Source: Peptacetobacter sp900550335
GTDB taxonomy: Bacteria > Bacillota > Clostridia > Peptostreptococcales > Peptostreptococcaceae
DNA: 64,000 bases
Direction: 5' to 3'
Assembly (NCBI RefSeq): GCF_047528295.1
Contig: NZ_CP180001.1
Span: forward strand, 992,001-1,056,000
Positions 30,308 through 39,077 of this stretch are shown piece after piece. The stretch's first letter is position 1, and every line of letters starts with the position of its first letter. The notes below the pieces were generated by a model. That model saw only the letters and a program-made list of their open reading frames with translations, was not told the DNA's origin and did no database searches. The translations under genes were made by a program, and so were the position numbers.

Positions 30308-32368
30308 ATGAATAAGAGATTTAAAGCGACAACAGCAATAGTAATGGCATCAACAATGTTAGCACCTACTGCAGCATTTGCTCAGAGTAGTGCACAGGGT
30401 TCAGAAGTTAGTGTAAATATAGAAAAACAGAGTGTAGTATTTGGGACAGAATCTTCTGTTTCAGTTAAGTTCAAAGAAAAATTAAATGCGGACAAGATAG
30501 TTTTAAACTTTAAATGTTACGATATGCCGCTAAGTGCAGAACTTAAATACAATTCTGATAAAGATATTTACGAAGGTACTATAAAAATAGACCAGGAACC
30601 AGAATATTTAAATGTATGGGAATTACAGAATATAGAAGTTAAATCATCGAATCCATATACATTAAATAGAAAAGACCTTGAAGGTATGGGACTTGACTTA
30701 GATTCTTGTAATATAACTCAGGAAGTTGTTATAGATGAGGCTGAAGTTCAGGAAGCTATAGCTAACGGAGATACTGCTTCTAATGTAATACAGAGAACTT
30801 TAGCAAGAAGTGCAGTTCCTGTTAAAAAGATGATAGGAGATAATAGATACGGAACAGCTGTAAAAGTTAGCCAGGAAGGTTGGACAAGTGCGAATACAGT
30901 TGTAATAGTTAATAGAAATGCTGGTATAGCAGGTACAATAGCTACACCTTTAGCTACTACATACAACGCACCTATACTTTTATCAAGTAAAGATGTTGTT
31001 CCAGCTAATATAATAAACGAAATAAAAAGATTAAAAGCTAAAAACATAATAATAGTAGGAAATACAAGCGATGTTTCATCTAAAGCAGTTTCAGCTTTAA
31101 GTAAGACAGGGGCTAAGATTTCTCGTATAAGTGGATCTAACAACTTTGAATTATCTTTAAATGTAGCAAAAGCTATAGATAAAGACCACGATGTTACAAA
31201 AGCATATATAGCTAATGGCTCAAGTGGGGAAATAGATGCTCTTACAATAGCTGCAAAAGCTGGGGAAGACAAACAGCCTATAATACTTACAGAACAGAAT
31301 GCGATAAATTCATCAGTTTACAACTGGTTAAAATCAGAAAACCTAACTGATGCATATTTAATAGGTGGTACAACTGTTTTATCAAACAATGTATCAAATA
31401 AAATAGATGGAATAGTTAGTGCAGATGTAACTAAAAACAGAGTTTCTGGATCAGACAGACACGAAACAAATGCAGCTGTTATAAAAAGATTCTACACAAA
31501 TAAAAATATAAATTCTTTATTTGTAGCTAAATCAGACGAGCTTATAGATGCTCTTACTTGTGGACCTTTAGCTGCTAAGAAAAAATCACCTATACTTATA
31601 AACCCTACAAGTTATGTATCAGCTAGACACTCAGAAAACTTAAATACATATAAAGCAGAAAAAGTTTATCAGATAGGTGGAGGTATATCTTCTAAAGTTA
31701 TAACTTCAATATCAAACTCTGTGTCTAAACATAATTCAAATACAAATACTAATGAGGATACATCAAATAACAACAATAATAACAGTAATACAAACAACAA
31801 CTCTTATAAAGATAATACTGTTGTACTTGATGCAGGTCATGGTGGTTCAGATTCAGGAGCAACTTCAAACGGAAGAAGAGAAAAAGACTACACACTTGAT
31901 ACAACACTTGCAACAAGTGCATATTTAAGAAAACAGGGTATAAATGTAGTATTAACTAGAAGCAAAGATGAATACATATCTTTAGCAACTAGAGCTGCTA
32001 TTTCTAATAAAGTAAGACCAGAATTATTTACTAGTATACACTATAACTCATATAATGGTAGTGCAAATGGGACAGAAGTGTATTATAATGTAAAGGATAA
32101 GAATGGTGGATTAACAAAGACTGCCGCATCAAATGTATTAAGAAGAATAGTTAATACTTTTGGATTCTACAATAGAGGAATAAAGGTAAAAGCAAATAGC
32201 AGTGGAACTGATTATTATGCAGTTTTAAGACAGAATAAATATCCAGCAATGTTAATAGAATGTGCATTTATAGATAATGCAAATGACATGAAAAAACTTA
32301 ACAGTGATTCTAAGATAAATCAGTTAGGAACACAGATAGGTGCTGGTATAACAGAAACTATAAAATAA
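30308..32368 (+). CDS. CWB2-anchored N-acetylmuramoyl-L-alanine amidase (Cwp6-like)
   Basis: 686 aa from the ATG at 30308 (GGAGG 6 nt upstream; the earlier in-frame TTG lies before that site). Signal peptide MNKRFKATTAIVMASTMLAPTAAFA; a roughly 145-residue beta-rich region; three CWB2 domains (about 172-475, GDNRYGTAVKVSQEGW onward); an Asn-rich linker (about 476-505); and an Amidase_3 domain to the end. Zinc ligands and catalytic residues are visible: VVLDAGHGGSDSG (His), RREKDY (Glu), TSIHYNS (His), LIECAFIDN (Glu). The order signal / CWB2 / amidase is that of C. difficile Cwp6. It cleaves the amide between MurNAc and the stem peptide, held to the wall through the same polymer as the S-layer. 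Own promoter at 30114-30142. Confidence 0.9.
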   Translation: MNKRFKATTAIVMASTMLAPTAAFAQSSAQGSEVSVNIEKQSVVFGTESSVSVKFKEKLNADKIVLNFKCYDMPLSAELKYNSDKDIYEGTIKIDQEPEYLNVWELQNIEVKSSNPYTLNRKDLEGMGLDLDSCNITQEVVIDEAEVQEAIANGDTASNVIQRTLARSAVPVKKMIGDNRYGTAVKVSQEGWTSANTVVIVNRNAGIAGTIATPLATTYNAPILLSSKDVVPANIINEIKRLKAKNIIIVGNTSDVSSKAVSALSKTGAKISRISGSNNFELSLNVAKAIDKDHDVTKAYIANGSSGEIDALTIAAKAGEDKQPIILTEQNAINSSVYNWLKSENLTDAYLIGGTTVLSNNVSNKIDGIVSADVTKNRVSGSDRHETNAAVIKRFYTNKNINSLFVAKSDELIDALTCGPLAAKKKSPILINPTSYVSARHSENLNTYKAEKVYQIGGGISSKVITSISNSVSKHNSNTNTNEDTSNNNNNNSNTNNNSYKDNTVVLDAGHGGSDSGATSNGRREKDYTLDTTLATSAYLRKQGINVVLTRSKDEYISLATRAAISNKVRPELFTSIHYNSYNGSANGTEVYYNVKDKNGGLTKTAASNVLRRIVNTFGFYNRGIKVKANSSGTDYYAVLRQNKYPAMLIECAFIDNANDMKKLNSDSKINQLGTQIGAGITETIK

Positions 32369-32438
32369 TAATTAATATTTGCCACTATGTATAGTTGTGC
32401 TGTTATTTGAATTGCCGATTAAGTGTAAGGGGAAGAAA

Positions 32439-33554
32439 ATGAAGTTAAACAAAAAAATAAAACGAAATTTAATTACATTAACAGCAGTTGTTATAGCAGT
32501 GCGGGGATATGTAGGAAGTGGAAAAATTTTAGATAAGAAATTTAATCAGACATACGATATAAATTCAATTTTTGGTAAGGACAGATATGAGACATCTGTC
32601 CTTGCTAATGAATTAGGCTGGGAGAAGGCTGACGAGGCTGTCCTTATGAATACTAATTCTATAAGTACAGCAATAACAGCAGTTTCCTATGCAAATGAAA
32701 AAAATATACCTATATTCTTTACAACTCAAGAAGAGATAAGTCCAGAAGTTTGGTCTAGGATAAAAGAGTTAGGTGTTAAAAAGGTTTATGTCGTTGGAGG
32801 AATAAGGAGCATTTCAAAATCTGTTGAAAGAGCAATTCAAAGAACAGGTGCAAATACTGTAAGAGTAACTGAAAGCAAAAAATCAGACATATCTCTTAGA
32901 TTTGCAGAGGCTCTTTATAAAGTGAAAAAATACGATACTGTAGCACTTGCTGTAGGTGAAGAATTTGGCTATGCTGAAGGGGTTTCTATGGCAATAGCAG
33001 CGTCGAGGGAGAATATACCTGTAATAACTTTAAATGAATCATCTTTATATGATACAGTAGATTTTTTAAAGGAAAAAGGTATTAAAAAGACTTATATAAT
33101 AGGAGATAATAACAAACTTTCTAGTACTGTCGAAAAGCTAGTTCCAAACCCAGAGAGAATTAGTGGTACGGATTCTTACGACTTAAATAGAAAGATTATT
33201 AAAAAGTTCTATGACTTAGACAATACTGATGAGGCATTTATAGTAAAGGGAGGAACATACTTATACGGAGAAAGACTTCAGATAGGTGAATTTGTAAACT
33301 CTTTATCAGTGGCAAATGTTTCAGCAGACAAAAATATTCCTATTATATTCTGTAATGAGAATTTTCTTGAGGAGGACCAAGAAAAATTTATAAATGAATA
33401 TGGAATAAAAAAACTTACATCTGTCGGATTTGTTTTAGAGAGAGCAAAACTTTTAAATCCTGATAGAGTTAGAAATGCTTTTGGAGTTGCACTAGTGATT
33501 ACTTCATTTGTTCTTCTATTTAGAGCTCTTAGAAAAAAGGATCAACTTGTGTAG
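32439..33554 (+). CDS. Divergent CWB2 protein with C-terminal membrane anchor
   Basis: 371 aa from the ATG at 32439 (AGGGGAAG 6 nt upstream). A hydrophobic N-terminal segment (LITLTAVVIAVRGYVG) is followed by three weakly conserved CWB2 domains (IFGKDRYETSVLANELGW, KVYVVGGIRSISKSVERAI, RISGTDSYDLNRKIIKKFY). The C-terminal span FGVALVITSFVLLFRAL ends in basic residues. A membrane-tethered CWB2 protein is unusual: most CWB2 proteins are secreted. It sits between the Cwp6-like gene and the polymer operon. It might sense the polymer or hold it near the membrane; that is inference. No enzyme domain is seen. Confidence 0.78.
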   Translation: MKLNKKIKRNLITLTAVVIAVRGYVGSGKILDKKFNQTYDINSIFGKDRYETSVLANELGWEKADEAVLMNTNSISTAITAVSYANEKNIPIFFTTQEEISPEVWSRIKELGVKKVYVVGGIRSISKSVERAIQRTGANTVRVTESKKSDISLRFAEALYKVKKYDTVALAVGEEFGYAEGVSMAIAASRENIPVITLNESSLYDTVDFLKEKGIKKTYIIGDNNKLSSTVEKLVPNPERISGTDSYDLNRKIIKKFYDLDNTDEAFIVKGGTYLYGERLQIGEFVNSLSVANVSADKNIPIIFCNENFLEEDQEKFINEYGIKKLTSVGFVLERAKLLNPDRVRNAFGVALVITSFVLLFRALRKKDQLV

Positions 33555-33579
33555 TAAGTTTTAAGTTCAATTGGTAGGG

Positions 33580-33632
33580 AAATCATATATTGTCATAGTG
33601 AAGTGTAGCTATTGATAATATATGATTTTTTG
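33580..33632 (+). terminator. Terminator before the polymer operon
   Basis: AATCATATATTGTCATAG / CTATTGATAATATATGATT, a long stem with about a 10-nt loop, then T6. Its descending arm also holds the -35 of the next promoter. Confidence 0.85.
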
Positions 33633-33640
33633 AGTATAAT
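33612..33640 (+). promoter_or_regulatory. Promoter of the wall-polymer operon
   Basis: TTGATA (33612-33617), 17 bp, TATAAT (33635-33640), about 50 bp before the first gene. It overlaps the descending arm and T run of the preceding terminator. Confidence 0.8.
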
Positions 33641-33698
33641 ATAAAAATAAGACTGAATAATAATTGATAATTAATGAACTTTATTTATGGAGGTAGAT

Positions 33699-34358
33699 AT
33701 GTCTAATAGTGCGAAAAGACCAGAGCAGCTAACAGAGGAACATATAAACTCTATAGACTATGATATAGTGAAAGGTGGAAGCTTATTCAATGCCTATCAG
33801 AGGATAATGGATATAGTCCTATGCCTTATAGCGCTTATAATAGGAATACCTTTAATGGTTATATTTGGAGTTTTAATAAAGATAGAGGATAATGGACCGG
33901 CTGTGTATAAACAAGAACGTGTTGGAAAAGGTGGTAAATGTTTTTATTTATATAAATTAAGATCTATGAGAACTGATGCCGAAAAATTTGGTGCTCAGTG
34001 GGCAGAAAAAGACGACCCTAGAATTACAAAAGTAGGTAAATTTATAAGAAAAACAAGAATAGATGAGATACCACAGCTTTTTAATATCTTAAGAGGTGAT
34101 ATGGGTATAATAGGCCCTAGACCAGAAAGACCTATGTTTACTGTTCAGTTTGATGAAGAAATACCTGGATTTATTAACAGATTATCTGTAAAACCAGGGC
34201 TTACTGGATGGGCACAGGTAAATGGAGGATATGAAGCTACTCCAGCAGAAAAATTAGAGGACGACTTATACTATATAAAGAATAGATCGTTCTTACTTGA
34301 TATGAAAATTATATTTAAAACTGTCGGAGTTGTACTGACAGGACATGGAGCAAGGTAA
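33699..34358 (+). CDS. Initiating sugar phosphotransferase (undecaprenyl-phosphate, WcaJ/RfbP family)
   Basis: 219 aa from the ATG at 33699 (GGAGG 7 nt upstream, inside an earlier in-frame ATG). One membrane segment (MDIVLCLIALIIGIPLMVIFGVLI) is followed by the bacterial sugar-transferase domain: KIEDNGPAVYKQERVGKGGK, LYKLRSMRTDAE, GKFIRKTRIDEIPQLFNIL, GDMGIIGPRPERP and KPGLTGWAQVNG. It moves a sugar-1-phosphate onto undecaprenyl phosphate, starting a polymer repeat unit on the inner face of the membrane. First gene of the operon through 42969. In C. difficile the equivalent locus makes PSII, the ligand of CWB2 domains; sharing of that role is inferred. Confidence 0.9.
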   Translation: MSNSAKRPEQLTEEHINSIDYDIVKGGSLFNAYQRIMDIVLCLIALIIGIPLMVIFGVLIKIEDNGPAVYKQERVGKGGKCFYLYKLRSMRTDAEKFGAQWAEKDDPRITKVGKFIRKTRIDEIPQLFNILRGDMGIIGPRPERPMFTVQFDEEIPGFINRLSVKPGLTGWAQVNGGYEATPAEKLEDDLYYIKNRSFLLDMKIIFKTVGVVLTGHGAR

Positions 34359-34383
34359 TTCAATAATATTATTATTGAATTAC
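34355..34383. other. Intra-operon hairpin
   Basis: Perfect palindrome GTAATTCAATAAT / ATTATTGAATTAC spanning the stop of the sugar transferase, with no T run. It could be a processing or stability element between the first two genes. Confidence 0.55.
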
Positions 34384-34451
34384 TTTGATTTTATGAAAAA
34401 TATTTTATGAAATTTATTTAGGTATTTTTCAAAATGAAAAGAAGGTGAATC

Positions 34452-35600
34452 ATGGATATTTCTATTAATAATAGATTTAATAAATTAGAGTTTTTAAAAG
34501 GTCAATTTCTTAGTGAAAAATTGAGAAGTAGACTTTTAGCCATGCTTATATTTTTTATAGTTGCTAGGTATCAGACTATGTCTCTACATTATCTAGTATA
34601 CAAGGGAAGTATGGTTATGACTGGTGTTCTTGCTGGAATCCTTATTTTAGATTCTATAAGCAAGTATAAACCTATACACTACATTATATTTGGATTGTTT
34701 GCAGTTCAAATGCTGATAATAAAGAATCCAAATCTTCTTTATGTGTATTTCTTATCACTAGCATTTATTGATTGTGATATGTTTTATGTTATAAAAGTTT
34801 ATATGGTAAGTAATGTTATTTTTTTTGCTATTTATATGACTATGAACATAACAGGGCTTAGAGAAACTGAATTTGTAAAAGGGAGAAATGACTTCGGTTA
34901 TGGGAATCCAAACAGTGCATTTATAGCGATGTTTACGATTTGGATATCTTATCTTTACTGCAAATTTGATGATTTAGAGCTTATAGACATAGTTATACTG
35001 CTATTCTTTGCATTATTAATGTATAAACAGACTAATACAAGAACTGGTCTTATAACTGTTGTAGCTGTAACAGCTATAATTCCATTTGTTAAATTTTTAA
35101 GAATAGATAATAAATTTATGAAAATATCTATAACATCTATTCCGATTTTAATATCTTTACTTAGTCTAGTAATAGCTTTTGTATTTAAAGAAAATAGCTT
35201 TTTAAATGATGTGTTATCTAGTAGACCACTTTATTGGAATAGATACCTTACTCATCCTGTAAATGGATTGACTCTATTTGGGCATCCATCAGATGTTAAG
35301 GAATATTTATTTGTTCCAAAGCTACCTTTTGATAGCGGATACTTAACACTTATGTATACTTTTGGTATATTTGGTTTTGTAATATTTATCGGCTTGTACT
35401 CTTATACAATATACAAGCTTTGTTCAGAGAATAGAAAAAGAGATATTATCTTTATAATAGCTATTCAGATATATGCTTTTGCAGAAAGTATGTTTACAGA
35501 TATAGCTACCAATTTGGCCATAGTATTGATAGTTACGGCTATGAGCAGTATATCTCTTGGTAGATCTTGTGAAAGGAGAAAAAAATGCAAGAAGGTTTAG
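34452..35600 (+). CDS. O-antigen-polymerase-like membrane protein
   Basis: 382 aa with about ten membrane spans. The region TNTRTGLITVVAVTAI, a large loop with LSSRPLYWNRYL, and the repeated hydrophobic segments fit Wzy/O-antigen ligase-like proteins, which have little sequence conservation. GAAGGTG precedes the ATG. It overlaps the next gene by 16 bp, so the two are translationally coupled. In this setting it would polymerise repeat units outside the membrane or ligate finished chains. The family call rests on topology and operon context. Confidence 0.65.
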   Translation: MDISINNRFNKLEFLKGQFLSEKLRSRLLAMLIFFIVARYQTMSLHYLVYKGSMVMTGVLAGILILDSISKYKPIHYIIFGLFAVQMLIIKNPNLLYVYFLSLAFIDCDMFYVIKVYMVSNVIFFAIYMTMNITGLRETEFVKGRNDFGYGNPNSAFIAMFTIWISYLYCKFDDLELIDIVILLFFALLMYKQTNTRTGLITVVAVTAIIPFVKFLRIDNKFMKISITSIPILISLLSLVIAFVFKENSFLNDVLSSRPLYWNRYLTHPVNGLTLFGHPSDVKEYLFVPKLPFDSGYLTLMYTFGIFGFVIFIGLYSYTIYKLCSENRKRDIIFIIAIQIYAFAESMFTDIATNLAIVLIVTAMSSISLGRSCERRKKCKKV

Positions 35601-36337
35601 TTTCGATAGTTACTCCTGTTTATAATGCAGAAAGATTTATAAATGAAACTATAGATTCTGTTATAGCTCAGACTTATGATAATTGGGAGCTTATTTTAGT
35701 AGACGATTGTTCATCAGATAATTCTGCAGCGATAATAGATGAATATGTTAAAAAAGATAGCAGAGTAAAATATATAAAAAATAAGGAAAACTCTGGTGCA
35801 GCTGTTTCAAGAAATGCGGGGATTGAAATGGCAAAAGGTCAGTATGTTGCCTTTGTTGATAGTGACGACGTATGGAAGCCAGAAAAGTTAGAGAAACAGT
35901 TAGCTTTTATGAAAAAAAATAATTATGCTTTTACATTTACAGCATATAGATATGTATTAGAAGATGGTACAGTTACAGATAAGATAGCTAATACAGTTGA
36001 AAAGATAAATTATGATGGACTTCTAAAAAATACTGTTATAGGTTGTTCAACAGTTGTTATAGACAGAAATATAGTAGGAGATTTTAGAATGCCATTACTT
36101 AGAAGGGGTCAGGATACAGCTACTTGGCTTCAGATTCTTAAAAAGATTGACTATGCTTATGGATTAAATGAACAGCTAGTAGAATATAGAAAAGTTTCAA
36201 ACTCTATATCTAGCAACAAGTTTAAGGCATTAAAGAGAACTTGGAACATTTACAGAAATGTAGAGCATTTAGGATTATTTAAAAGTTGTTACGTTTTTTG
36301 TTGTTATGCTTTTAATGCATTGATGAGAAGAATGTAA
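35585..36337 (+). CDS. Family 2 glycosyltransferase
   Basis: 250 aa GT-A enzyme. VSIVTPVYNAERFINETIDSV, LILVDDCSSDNSA and the DxD motif FVDSDDVWKPEKL are all present, with the acceptor region RRGQDTATWLQILKK further on. AAAGGAGAAAAAA precedes the ATG inside the end of the polymerase gene. It adds a sugar to the lipid-linked repeat unit from a nucleotide-sugar donor, on the cytosolic face. The sugar cannot be predicted; the two dehydrogenases that follow suggest uronic acids are available. Confidence 0.88.
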   Translation: MQEGLVSIVTPVYNAERFINETIDSVIAQTYDNWELILVDDCSSDNSAAIIDEYVKKDSRVKYIKNKENSGAAVSRNAGIEMAKGQYVAFVDSDDVWKPEKLEKQLAFMKKNNYAFTFTAYRYVLEDGTVTDKIANTVEKINYDGLLKNTVIGCSTVVIDRNIVGDFRMPLLRRGQDTATWLQILKKIDYAYGLNEQLVEYRKVSNSISSNKFKALKRTWNIYRNVEHLGLFKSCYVFCCYAFNALMRRM

Positions 36338-36386
36338 TAAAAATTACCGATGTGTATTTACGGTATTAAGTATGGAGGTATACACG

Positions 36387-37679
36387 ATGAAAATTTCAGT
36401 AGCAGGAACAGGGTATGTCGGCCTGGTAACAGGAGTATGCTTATCTGAAAAAGGACACAATGTAACTTGTGTTGATATAGATGAAAAAAAAGTAGAAACT
36501 ATGAAAAAAGGTATTTCACCTATATATGAAGAAGGCCTTGAGGAGTTAATGAAAAAAAATTATGCAGAAGGTAGACTTGATTACACTACAGACTACGAAA
36601 CTGCGTATAAATCTTCAGATGTTATATTTATAGCTGTTGGTACTCCAGAAAGAAGCGATGGGTCAGCTAACTTAGATTATATAAAAAGCGTTGCTACTCA
36701 GATAGCTCAGTCTATAGAAAAAGATACTTTAATAGTTATAAAATCAACAGTTCCAATAGGTACTAATGAAAAAATAGAGCAGTATATAAGAAAGAATTTA
36801 AAAGAAGGTATACATATAGAATTAGCTTCTAATCCAGAATTCTTAGCACAGGGAACAGCTGTTAGAGATACACTTCATGCAGCTAGAATAGTTATAGGGA
36901 CAGAAAGTGAATGGGCCTCAAATATAATGCAGGAAATTTACAAGCCTTTCGATATACCTATGGTTCTTACTAATAGAAATAGTGCAGAAATGATAAAATA
37001 CGCTTCAAACGACTTCTTAGCTTTAAAAATATCTTATATGAATGATATAGCAAATTTATGTGAGATAGTTGGAGCAAATGTAGAAGACGTAGCAAAAGGA
37101 ATGAGCTACGATGATAGAATAGGTAGCAAATTCTTAAGAGCTGGTATAGGATATGGTGGTTCTTGTTTCCCTAAAGATACAAAAGCACTTCACTGGTTAT
37201 CTGCTCAGAATGGATATGAATTAAAAACTGTTAAGGCAGCTATAGAAGTAAATGAACAGCAGAAATTAAAACTTATGAGAGCTGCTGCAGAAAAAGTTGA
37301 TTCTTTTGAAGGAATGAACGTAGCTGTTTTAGGACTTACTTTCAAACCAGGAACAGATGATTTAAGAGAATCTCCAGCAATACCTAATATAGAGTATTTA
37401 TTAGAAAGAGGAGCTAATGTATTTACATTTGATCCAGTTGGAGTTGAAAATGCTAAAAAGAAATTTGGGGACAAAATAGTATACACAAAAACTGCTAAAG
37501 AAGCTTTAAAAGATGCTCAATTATGTTTCATAATGACTGAATGGAAAGAGGTAAAAGACCTTACTCCAGAAGATTTTAAAGAAATGATGTCAGAATGTGT
37601 TGTATATGATGGTAGAAACTGCTACCTTCCAGAAGATATGGAAAAAGCTGGGATAGAATACCACTCAATAGGTAGATAA
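36387..37679 (+). CDS. UDP-glucose 6-dehydrogenase
   Basis: 430 aa from the ATG at 36387 (GGAGG 8 nt upstream; the earlier in-frame ATG overlaps it). Rossmann motif VAGTGYVGLVTGVCLSEKG, IKSTVPIGT, SNPEFLAQGTAV, KYASNDFLALKISYMND and the catalytic Cys in GYGGSCFPKDTKAL are all present. It oxidises UDP-glucose to UDP-glucuronate with two NAD+. In this operon it would supply glucuronic acid for an acidic wall polymer. The last 20 bp including the stop are repeated directly after the gene. Confidence 0.92.
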   Translation: MKISVAGTGYVGLVTGVCLSEKGHNVTCVDIDEKKVETMKKGISPIYEEGLEELMKKNYAEGRLDYTTDYETAYKSSDVIFIAVGTPERSDGSANLDYIKSVATQIAQSIEKDTLIVIKSTVPIGTNEKIEQYIRKNLKEGIHIELASNPEFLAQGTAVRDTLHAARIVIGTESEWASNIMQEIYKPFDIPMVLTNRNSAEMIKYASNDFLALKISYMNDIANLCEIVGANVEDVAKGMSYDDRIGSKFLRAGIGYGGSCFPKDTKALHWLSAQNGYELKTVKAAIEVNEQQKLKLMRAAAEKVDSFEGMNVAVLGLTFKPGTDDLRESPAIPNIEYLLERGANVFTFDPVGVENAKKKFGDKIVYTKTAKEALKDAQLCFIMTEWKEVKDLTPEDFKEMMSECVVYDGRNCYLPEDMEKAGIEYHSIGR

Positions 37680-37700
37680 ACCATTTAATAGGTAGATAAA
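37661..37700. repeat. 20-bp tandem duplication across a stop codon
   Basis: CCACTCAATAGGTAGATAAA is followed at once by CCATTTAATAGGTAGATAAA: the 3' end of the UDP-glucose dehydrogenase gene duplicated with two changes. Confidence 0.85.
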
Positions 37701-37724
37701 TAGATAAAATAGAGGTGTTTCAAA

Positions 37725-39038
37725 ATGAGTTTATATAAAGATATACTTGATGGAAATGAAAAAATATCAGTTGTAGGACTAGGATACGTAGGAATTCCTT
37801 TAGCGGTTGAATTTGCACGCCACACATCTGTTATAGGGTTCGATATAAATAAAGAAAAAATAGAACTTTATAAAAATGGAATAGACCCAACAGAAGAAAT
37901 AGGAAATGAAGAAGTAAAAAATACTACAGTTAAATTTACTTCAGATGAAAAAGATTTAAGAGATGCAAAATTCCATATAGTTGCTGTGCCAACTCCAATA
38001 AATCAGGATAAAACTCCAGACTTAAAACCTGTAATAGGAGCTACAGAAGCAATAGCAAGAAATCTTACTAAAGGTTCAATAGTAGTTTATGAATCTACAG
38101 TTTATCCAGGAACTACTGAAGAGGTTTGTATACCAATTCTTGAAGAAATATCAGGATTAAAATATATGGAAGACTTTAAGGTTGGATATTCTCCAGAAAG
38201 AATAAATCCAGGGGATAAAGTAAACAGACTTACTACTATAATGAAAATAGTGTCTGGTTGCGATGATGAAACACTTGAAGAAGTTGCAAATATATACTCA
38301 ATAGTAGTAGAAGCTGGTGTTTATAGAGCTGAGAGTATAAAAGTAGCAGAGGCTGCTAAAGTAATAGAAAACTCTCAGAGAGATATAAATATAGCATTTA
38401 TGAATGAGATAGCTATGGTATTCAATGAAATGGATATAGATACAAAAGCTGTTTTAGAAGCAGCAGGAACAAAATGGAACTTCTTAAAATTCACTCCAGG
38501 ATTAGTTGGAGGACATTGTATAGGAGTTGACCCATACTACTTCATATACAAAGCTGAGGAATTAGGTTATCATTCTCAGATAATATCAGCAGGTAGAAGA
38601 ATAAACGATGGTATGGCTGAATTTATTGTTTCAAATACAGTTAAAGAAATGATAAAAGCAGATAGAAAAGTAAAAGGTGCAAAAGTTTTAGTTATGGGTA
38701 TAACATTTAAAGAAAATTGCCCAGATACTAGAAATAGTAAAGTTGCAGATATAATAACTGGACTAGAAGATTACGGAATGGAAGTAAAAGTATACGATCC
38801 AGTAGCCGATGAAAATGACGCTATTAAATTCTACGGTGTAGATATGATAACAGAAGAAGAATTAAAAGATTTTGATTGTATAGTAGCTGCTGTCAACCAC
38901 AGTGTATTTGCAAAATTCTCATTAGATGAGATAAAAGCTATGGAAAATGATAAAGGCGGAAAAGTTCTTATAGATATAAAAGGAATATACAATGCAAAAG
39001 AAGCGGTAGAAAAAGGATTTGCATATTGGAGATTATAA
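37725..39038 (+). CDS. UDP-N-acetylhexosamine 6-dehydrogenase (WbpA/TviB-like)
   Basis: 437 aa. Rossmann motif VVGLGYVGIPLAVEFA, then VAVPTPINQDKTPDL, YESTVYPGTTEEVC, SPERINPGDKVN and the catalytic Cys in GGHCIGVDPYYF; TFKENCPDTRNSKV near the C-terminus. These are the marks of the subfamily oxidising UDP-GlcNAc or UDP-GalNAc to the uronic acid, distinct from the preceding UDP-glucose enzyme. It suggests a second acidic sugar in the polymer. The end of the gene is followed by a 25-bp imperfect repeat of itself (39018-39067). Confidence 0.88.
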   Translation: MSLYKDILDGNEKISVVGLGYVGIPLAVEFARHTSVIGFDINKEKIELYKNGIDPTEEIGNEEVKNTTVKFTSDEKDLRDAKFHIVAVPTPINQDKTPDLKPVIGATEAIARNLTKGSIVVYESTVYPGTTEEVCIPILEEISGLKYMEDFKVGYSPERINPGDKVNRLTTIMKIVSGCDDETLEEVANIYSIVVEAGVYRAESIKVAEAAKVIENSQRDINIAFMNEIAMVFNEMDIDTKAVLEAAGTKWNFLKFTPGLVGGHCIGVDPYYFIYKAEELGYHSQIISAGRRINDGMAEFIVSNTVKEMIKADRKVKGAKVLVMGITFKENCPDTRNSKVADIITGLEDYGMEVKVYDPVADENDAIKFYGVDMITEEELKDFDCIVAAVNHSVFAKFSLDEIKAMENDKGGKVLIDIKGIYNAKEAVEKGFAYWRL

Positions 39039-39077
39039 AATATTTGCATATTTAAGATTATAATAGGAGGAGAAGGT

